Shown: one piece after another, positions 57,544 to 64,000 of the stretch | Numbering within the stretch: the first letter of the stretch is position 1 | How the letters are laid out: every line of letters begins with the position of its first letter | NCBI GenBank assembly: GCA_900618425.1 | Contig: UZAN01039732.1 | Location: 1,825-65,824 of the forward strand | Direction of reading: 5' to 3' | Length of the DNA: 64,000 bases | From: Echinostoma caproni | Taxonomy: Eukaryota; Platyhelminthes; Trematoda; Plagiorchiida; Echinostomatidae | Made by a program: the position numbers and the translations under genes | The notes under the pieces: generated by a model | What the model was told of the DNA's origin: nothing | Seen by the model: the letters and a program-made list of their open reading frames with translations, nothing else | Database searches by the model: none

Positions 57544-60500
57544 TTTGTTAACATTATTACTAAATTATGTATACAAATGTTTCACTGGAACAACAGTTTT
57601 GTGGTTATTTCGATTTCTTGGAACACAGATATCGGTCTGGCCCGGAAGAATAAAATCGCGGTCTCAATATTATAAAAACATTTCTAATTGATGTTGTTGA
57701 TAATGAAGGCATAAAAGAAACAGAATATGGCAAAACGAGGCTAATGTAATGTTTTGATTAATCATTATTTCAATCAATCAACTAAAGTAGCAATAATATT
57801 TCAACAGGAACTATGAAAATAACATTTCAACCGCAGCATAAGAAAATTAAATGGCTTGGTAATTCTCGTAGGAGAATTAAAATAGTAAGCAGAAATGCAC
57901 ACGGGTTGCGGTGTGGTCTTTATCAGTAATTTTGTAAAGTCAAGTTTTACGATATTTAAGTTCATGAGACTAAAACATCGAGTGGTAAATATGCATTAGC
58001 AGTATAGAACACATTTCGCGGAAGAATCCTGGTCATGTACCTGCACCAGCCACAAGGTTAAGAAAATGGGAAGGAATCGCTGATTTTTGGCAAACGGTCG
58101 ATGTTTTCGGTCATTTGCCAAGGAACAGTCATTATTTTCAGCATATGTGGGGACGTGATCAATCACTGTAGTGACGTGTATACTGCCGGTTCTACCTGCA
58201 TTAAAACTCTTGTCGATAAAAATTAATAATAATAATAATAATAACAATAATTAAAAGGGTGTTTGCATTTCGCCGACAATCTTGGATTCATGGCGCCTTT
58301 TGTCGTCTGGTAGGTATGTTGCAACTTCCCTCCCACGATTACTTTGTTTGCCAGTGTTTCCTTGCACAATCTCGTCTCGCCATTGTTCTGATTCACCGCT
58401 CCCTCGTCGTTAATTTGCGCGTCGTCTGTTATGTCTCGTAAAAAGTACGAGCCCGGGGGAAGTCCTGTCGTGCACTCGTGTCGACTATATTAGGCGGTGC
58501 AGACAATGTGTGGTAGAACAGAGACGTGAACCCGCAACTAAATCATGGGCCATTTGATGTGAGTCTTGCCAGTAACCCAACTAAAGTCCATTTTCTACTT
58601 CAAAAAGCGCTCAAGACTACAACTAAACATTTTTCGCTCTAAGTAGTCACTGTTTTTTGTTTTTGAGCTGTTCCGCCACAATTGCTTATCACGTTTTATA
58701 GTGTCGTGTGCTGTCCAAATGTAATTGGTTTGTGACTGGTGAGTGTGTGTAAAAACCTTTCTCTTGGAGTCTTCGATTATATCTATTTGTATTTTCGAAT
58801 TTTTCAAAATAGATAACAATTTTTGATGAAAACCACACTTGCATGATGTTAGTCTGAAGCATCATACAAACAGACTTCCTTGAGAAATCGTGTGAGGGTA
58901 AGGGTCAACATTTCTGGTTTGATTATTATTTTAGACAACTTTCTACTACTCCGATTCAGAAACAAATTCTATTCATTTCGTGATCTGCTATTAATAAAGA
59001 CTTTATTTTCTTTTTGCCTTTTAAGGAGTAATCTGTGTTATTTGAATTTTTTCTCTCTAATCGTAGTAGGTTCAATGAAGTGATGAAGTTCTTTCTATCC
59101 TGATCAGTTTTCTTGGGAACATGAGACATAACAGAAAATAGGGAGATTAAATTTTTTTCTGCGCTCATATCTTTTAACCAAATCAATCTACGTGAAATCT
59201 AAACACTTGTTATCTTGGTTGCCTATAGATGAACCAACACTGATTTTAATTCAGAGAATGTTCAAAAAACAATAATGAACGTCTCAATACTAATAAAGTG
59301 CTTCGCGTACCTGAATCGACCTCTATAAATGTAATTGGGAATCATTGATAAAAATACAAATATATTCAAAACTCTATTATGAATGACTGCTTCACTCCAA
59401 GGAGAACAATGAACAAACCATACCGAACGATTTTCTGAGGATATATATGAAGTAATTTGCTAAATTGCCATTATCACGAAAGTAAGAAGAATTATCGCGA
59501 TCACTGGATGTGATAAATTCCACTATTTCGTTGTTCCTCATCGCCTTTGTATATACATTCAAATCACACTCATCTAAAAGAGTGACAGATAGTCACAAGG
59601 TAGCCATATGCTATGGTTCGCTGAGGCAGCTGACCGATTTACGTAAACAGCCCGAATACTTGGTCCCTCCTCGCGCTGCCCTGATAGATGTTACTGCCTT
59701 TCTCCATCTCCCCATCCTGAAGTGATTAGGCTTCAGTCCGGTTTCAATTGGTGACCTTTGGACTTCGTATTGATTGGGTTCTCTTCCCCGTGTGTTCACC
59801 CGTCCCCAAACCTTTGACTCTTTTAACCAAAGTAGATGTGCATGTATGTACACAGCTAATAAGAATACCGCGAAATAGTTGGATTCAACACATCCTGTGA
59901 TCATGATATTCCTTGCTCTCGCGAAAATGTTGAAGGTAACCAGTTGCATAAATTTCCATTGTAGACCAAAAATGATAATAATAACAATAAAGCTGTCCCT
60001 GGGGTGTCTGGCAACTTCACGTTGTTGAGATTGGTTAATCGATTATTACCTCAGAAATATACAGCTGTATTTTTCGTTGGTTAGATTTCATCTCACCATC
60101 GGCGTGAATTCGTAGACAATTTAGGATCAAACCCAGGCTTATTATTACGGTTTTACCTACTCACGAGATAAATATCCTACGAGCTGGTTGATGTTTAAAC
60201 AAGTGCTAGACTAGCGTTCCACGTGAGAGGTCCGCGATTTGATGATCAGTTTTGTTCGATAGATTCATGTAGTTAATGAAACCCAACCGGGTACAAAAGA
60301 AAAATATATTGATTTCTAGTCTTCTAGTTACCACATCGCATGCTCTCTTCCAGGTGTGATTCACTACATGATGGAATGAACTTCCCACACATCCACTATT
60401 TTTTGTATTAAACCAAAAGGCCACGGGTTTCATGGATTTATCAGCTCTACCTTCCAGCATCATTTTGTTTTTCTGATTGAGATTCGAATCTCTATCTCTA

Positions 60501-62534
60501 TTCTGAGAACCCGAAGACCAGAATGGATTTTTGAAAATAATAACGTTTTATTAAGTTATCTGACTTTGATTATGGTTACATTAGTTTTTATTCATCAAAG
60601 AATTTGTGAGCACGCTATGATTAATAATTTTCAAGAAGAAATGGCATAGAATCACGCTGTACTTTGTTAATGTACGATTTTGTGATGGAAACAAAAAACT
60701 AAGCTATTTTCACAAATTTTATGGATATCAAGTAGGAGGTCAAAATAAAATTTCGGATTTGGCGTCACGGTTGGAAAACTTCTGATACAATAATAATTCA
60801 GTAATATAGCCGGAAAATGTATAGGGTGTTCCAATCATGACAAGATTATGTGTTCATTTATTGACGGTTTCACGAACCTTTTCATGATGTGTGCGCAAAC
60901 GGTCATGAGCGTGTTAAGATATGAGGAAATGAGGTAAATAAGGTATGTCTGGCACTTTAGGGGGAAAGGAACACCTTAGTGTAGCCTTTTATGATAAAAG
61001 TTGCTAGTGATCATTGCTTTGAGGAGGGGATAAACGCAAAGATCATTGTGAAGTCATTATTATAAGCATTGCAAAGTTTACTGCTGATGGTAACATTATG
61101 CCACTTTGAAATGTAAAAGGGACTGTTGAAATACAAGTGTTCTTGCTTTATGTTTATGGAGATCTTAAAAAGCGGATTGAAATGGGTATTCCATTAACAA
61201 GGTAACTTTTGTATGTGACTAGATTTACACTTCGTAAACATTTGTTATTCTCCGCATTTATGTTGACATACTGAAAAGAATGTAACTTCCAATGTCTATG
61301 ACATCCTCAATCAACAATGAGTTAATTTTGACTGATAAATTGTCAGTTGATTCACCCCAAACTTGACATTACTCGTATTTGTCAAATGAAACACAGACCT
61401 GTCATTGCAATGGGGTACTGGATGCGAGAGAATATTCAGAGTGAAAAAACGGGACCAAATAATACGACCAAGTGAAAGAATCACGCTTGGAAGTCGTTAC
61501 ATGCCACTACCATAAACATAATATAATAGAACATGTATGGTTCACCACCAAAACGTACGTTTTAAAGTTTCTGAGAGGAAAATAATTAAAAAAACATGAC
61601 AATAATCTGGGGATAACAATTTTCATACTGTGCTGGGTATGCATGTATTACTGAAATATTTATGAGTTACGTATTTTGACACAATCTAAGTCGTGTGCAT
61701 CAAAAAAGAAATCACAACTACCTACCCATCAAATTAGACAGAAATTTATTCACATATCACACATGTTTTATGGCTCGAATTTGTATCGTGAACCACTTAA
61801 AGGAGTGTTTCTGCAAAATAAGAAATTAATGAACGGTACACGCGAACTGCTGTTCGTTATGATCTACAGATAAATTAGGGTAGAAGAAAAATGCTTCAAG
61901 TTAACTGGTTTGTTTTGCTCGAATACATGAGGAATCTCATATAAGATGGTTGTTCGTGACCATTCTGAGTGAAACTGAGGTTCGCACTAATAAAGCACAA
62001 TAAAAATAAAGCACAATCACAGATTTCATAAGCTAAGGAGCCGGAACTTCACAACCGTAAATCCTCTTATCCGCATGAATTTAACAAGTCTCATATTGTG
62101 CAAATTTGGGTTTAATTCTGTTCCGCGGATTAATTATCCCCTATAAAATACGTCAGTCACCGCGGGTAAGTGCAGCGGAAGTGTTTGCATAAAATCTTTC
62201 AAAGGCCTAGTGTTTGGAGGTGAATTTGATTCCGAATGAAACTGTTGTGTGCAATATTGGTATACTCTGTTTAAATGTGAGCCTTGGAGAAATGTGTTCC
62301 TAGGAGAGAGGTGTTCCGGTTATTTTCTTTCCTCCTAGGTTCGTTTAATTTTATCATATTCAATTGATCAGCAGTTTTGATGAAATATAGTTGATCATAT
62401 ATGCACCGGTTTTATAATATACGGTGAAATCAGAAGGTCCGGAACACCAAAAGATCGTATTCTCAAAAGGCAAAGGGCAAAGCTCCAGTTTCACTTCTAC
62501 AGACACAAGTCAATAAAAACTAGTCTTGATTAGC
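57544..62534. other. Low-information DNA with simple repeats
   Basis: An AAT repeat lies at 58222-58247. A GC-richer block at 58.26-58.5 kb and the 112-codon minus frame at 59611-59949 (VNTRGREPNQYEVQRSPIET) may be old mobile-element DNA but match nothing else in the window. No gene is recognised. Confidence 0.25.
58222..58247. repeat. (AAT)n microsatellite
   Basis: Six to seven AAT units (TTAATAATAATAATAATAAT) followed by AACAATAATT. Confidence 0.85.
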
Positions 62535-63135
62535 TTGCATCTCTGCGCAGCTTAAATCAAACCTTGAAATACAAGCGCATACGCACACAGAATCTGTCCG
62601 ATTCACGCATGTTTGTGCTCATCTGTCCACTTACTATAGCACGGATACTGGTTAGCTATTATGGGGAGAGCCGACTGAATGTATTTGGAAAAGTCAATCC
62701 ACACTGGACGGGGATGACCGTCACAAAACGATGCTTCCCTTAGAGTTGGGGCCGGAATTCGCAACTGTCCATTTCGCAATTTAATGTCGCGGGTAGTACA
62801 CGTAAGCACAGGCGCGTTAACGCTCACTGGTCGTCGAAATCACCTGTACGAACAGATGCAATGCCGCTGGCTCTTCTCCAATACGATTACCCACTACCAT
62901 ACAGACACAAGTTCGATCGTGAAACTAAACTAGCAAATGAGTTGGGCTGGTTGCGTGAAGCACGAAGTAGGCATTTGTCGTAGAGTGAATAGGCTTGATT
63001 GATTGGACTGCGACATTCCGCTTGACTCGCAGTGAGTGCAGTGGATAAATTTCCTAACGATGAGAATACCACTGATAGTTGACTGTGTGAAGGAAAACCC
63101 GGGAATATAAAGAACCCTTTTGAGTGTGTGCTCTG
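62535..63135 (-). repeat. Dispersed repeat of about 590 bp, copy B
   Basis: It aligns with 2025-2613 in the same orientation, with landmarks listed for copy A. About 60.5 kb separates the copies. Confidence 0.7.
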
Positions 63136-63138
63136 CAT
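62700..63138 (-). pseudogene. Decayed relative of the 150-codon frame at 2176-2628
   Basis: On the minus strand the frame from 63138 reads THSKGFFIFPGFPSHS, TASQAECRSPINQAYS and SNLCLYGSG, then a stop. In the same reading, with further stops, come ASGIASVRTGDFDDQ and LPATLNCEMDSCEFRPQL, a stop, then FVTVIPVQCG. These correspond to ASGLKDHFDG, LPEMLDCDMDYCEFQPQL and FVRITPVQ of the intact frame. At least three in-frame stops break it. The function is unknown. Confidence 0.45.
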
Positions 63139-64000
63139 ATGGGATATTTTATATCCAATGGTTTACTGATTTAGCTTTAGATGAGAATGAATAAACATCA
63201 CGGGAACTGATGTCGGTCGTTCGGGTCGGAGATGCAATTCGAAATACAATGAATAGATTATGTGTGATGTGTTGCGCATAGGTGAAAATGAACCTGAAAT
63301 ATTAGGTAAACAATGTTCCATTTTGGCCATTACTTTCTTAAATTCACCCCTTGTTTTGCTTCTGATGCAAAGTTTTCAAACACTGATAGATATATTAAAC
63401 AAAGAGATTGAAACTGACTCTGAACTACAAAGCAATAAACTGTTAGTGAGACCTTAAACATGGCCACAGTGTTGTATTTTGTTGAATTATAGCTACATTG
63501 TGGTTGATAACACCCTTGTTTTTACATCCCATGTACTCTATATTTCGTTGTAATAACGATATTCTTCTATTTGGTCGACACCATTGATGGAATTCAATAA
63601 AGCCTGCATGAAAACGTAAAAAGAACACCAACTTCGCCCCCACACATAGATGCAGTTGGAAAATCAATGAGAAGGAAACACAAAAGGATCGGCATAGAAT
63701 ATCGTGGACATTAAAAGAAGCGTTGAGGTGGATGGTGAATAGCGCTGCGTGAAACATATCGGTCAAAGCTCTATATCTGTCATTATTAACAGTAGATATA
63801 TATGGATGCATTGAAAATAATGTCATAGTCTTTTTCTCAAAGTGAGTTGGGACGGAGTTAATCATAGTGAACCCAAGTTTCAAATTGGAACATTACCATT
63901 TCTACAGAATGGCTTACTTAAAAGCTTGCCACCTGTGAGCAAATGGATTATGCAAAACGAGTTATTTGGATAAGAAAACAAACTCCAGCGTGGCTTACTC
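63139..64000. other. No recognised gene; two unplaced frames
   Basis: A 65-codon plus frame (63260-63457, LGKQCSILAITFLNSPLVLL and EIETDSELQSNKL) and a 146-codon minus frame (63443-63883) meet here. Neither contains a known motif. The long minus frame has an ATG but no partner or conserved copy in the window. Confidence 0.2.

Noticed and set aside
59611..59949. 112-codon minus-strand frame as a gene
   Set aside because: It has no recognised motif, no splice context and no second copy in the window.
1..64000. Prokaryotic features (operons, CRISPR array, phage, origin)
   Set aside because: Low gene density, SINE and Penelope-like elements and absence of long packed frames show nuclear eukaryotic DNA.

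Overview
The window is repetitive, AT-rich eukaryotic DNA. It has no operons, no rRNA or intact tRNA genes, no CRISPR array and no gene that can be named with confidence. The best guess for the source is a parasitic flatworm (trematode or diphyllobothriid-like cestode). The reasons are Penelope-like elements with a GIY-YIG domain, tRNA-headed SINE-like units followed by hammerhead-ribozyme-like remnants (the Sm-alpha arrangement known from schistosomes), Tc1/mariner relics and decayed LTR elements. This assignment is an inference.

Layout. From 0 to 14.3 kb the DNA is a dense graveyard of mobile elements: a DD41D Tc1/mariner transposase relic split by an insertion (96-1297), a Penelope-like GIY-YIG tail (1445-1678), a 150-codon open frame with a decayed relative at the far end of the window (2176-2628), an LTR-flanked element with no coding interior (3747 to about 5600), several copies of a repeat family called E here, an IS630/Tc1-type transposase relic (8585-9372), a second Penelope tail (9765-10066), a hammerhead-SINE remnant (13.26-13.41 kb) and a lone LTR (13.86-14.29 kb). 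From 14.3 to 38.1 kb the DNA is almost barren, with only faint LINE and Gypsy traces, SINE-like heads and a few possible exons. At 38.16-40.43 kb lie a palindromic E pair and a Penelope-like remnant bounded by inverted arms of about 155 bp around a 394-N gap. From 40.4 to 64 kb the DNA is again mostly low-information, with an inverted SINE pair (44.5-44.9 kb), two E copies (47.5 and 49.9 kb), one plausible exon (51.1 kb), a short minisatellite and the decayed relative of the 2.2 kb open frame (62.7-63.1 kb).

The E family is the main undescribed structure. Each copy has a tandem array of a 21-bp unit, then a conserved tract of about 300-600 bp. Copies are seen near 6.4-7.65, 9.55-9.76, 10.3-11.6, 12.3-13.26, 38.2-39.05, 47.48-48.05 and 49.9-50.19 kb. 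Two of them share about 400 nearly identical bases in inverted orientation, so the family, or at least this locus, has been active recently. No group of genes here can be said to work together. All visible coding relics belong to mobile elements and nearly all are broken. Four single N positions and one N run mark draft assembly joins.
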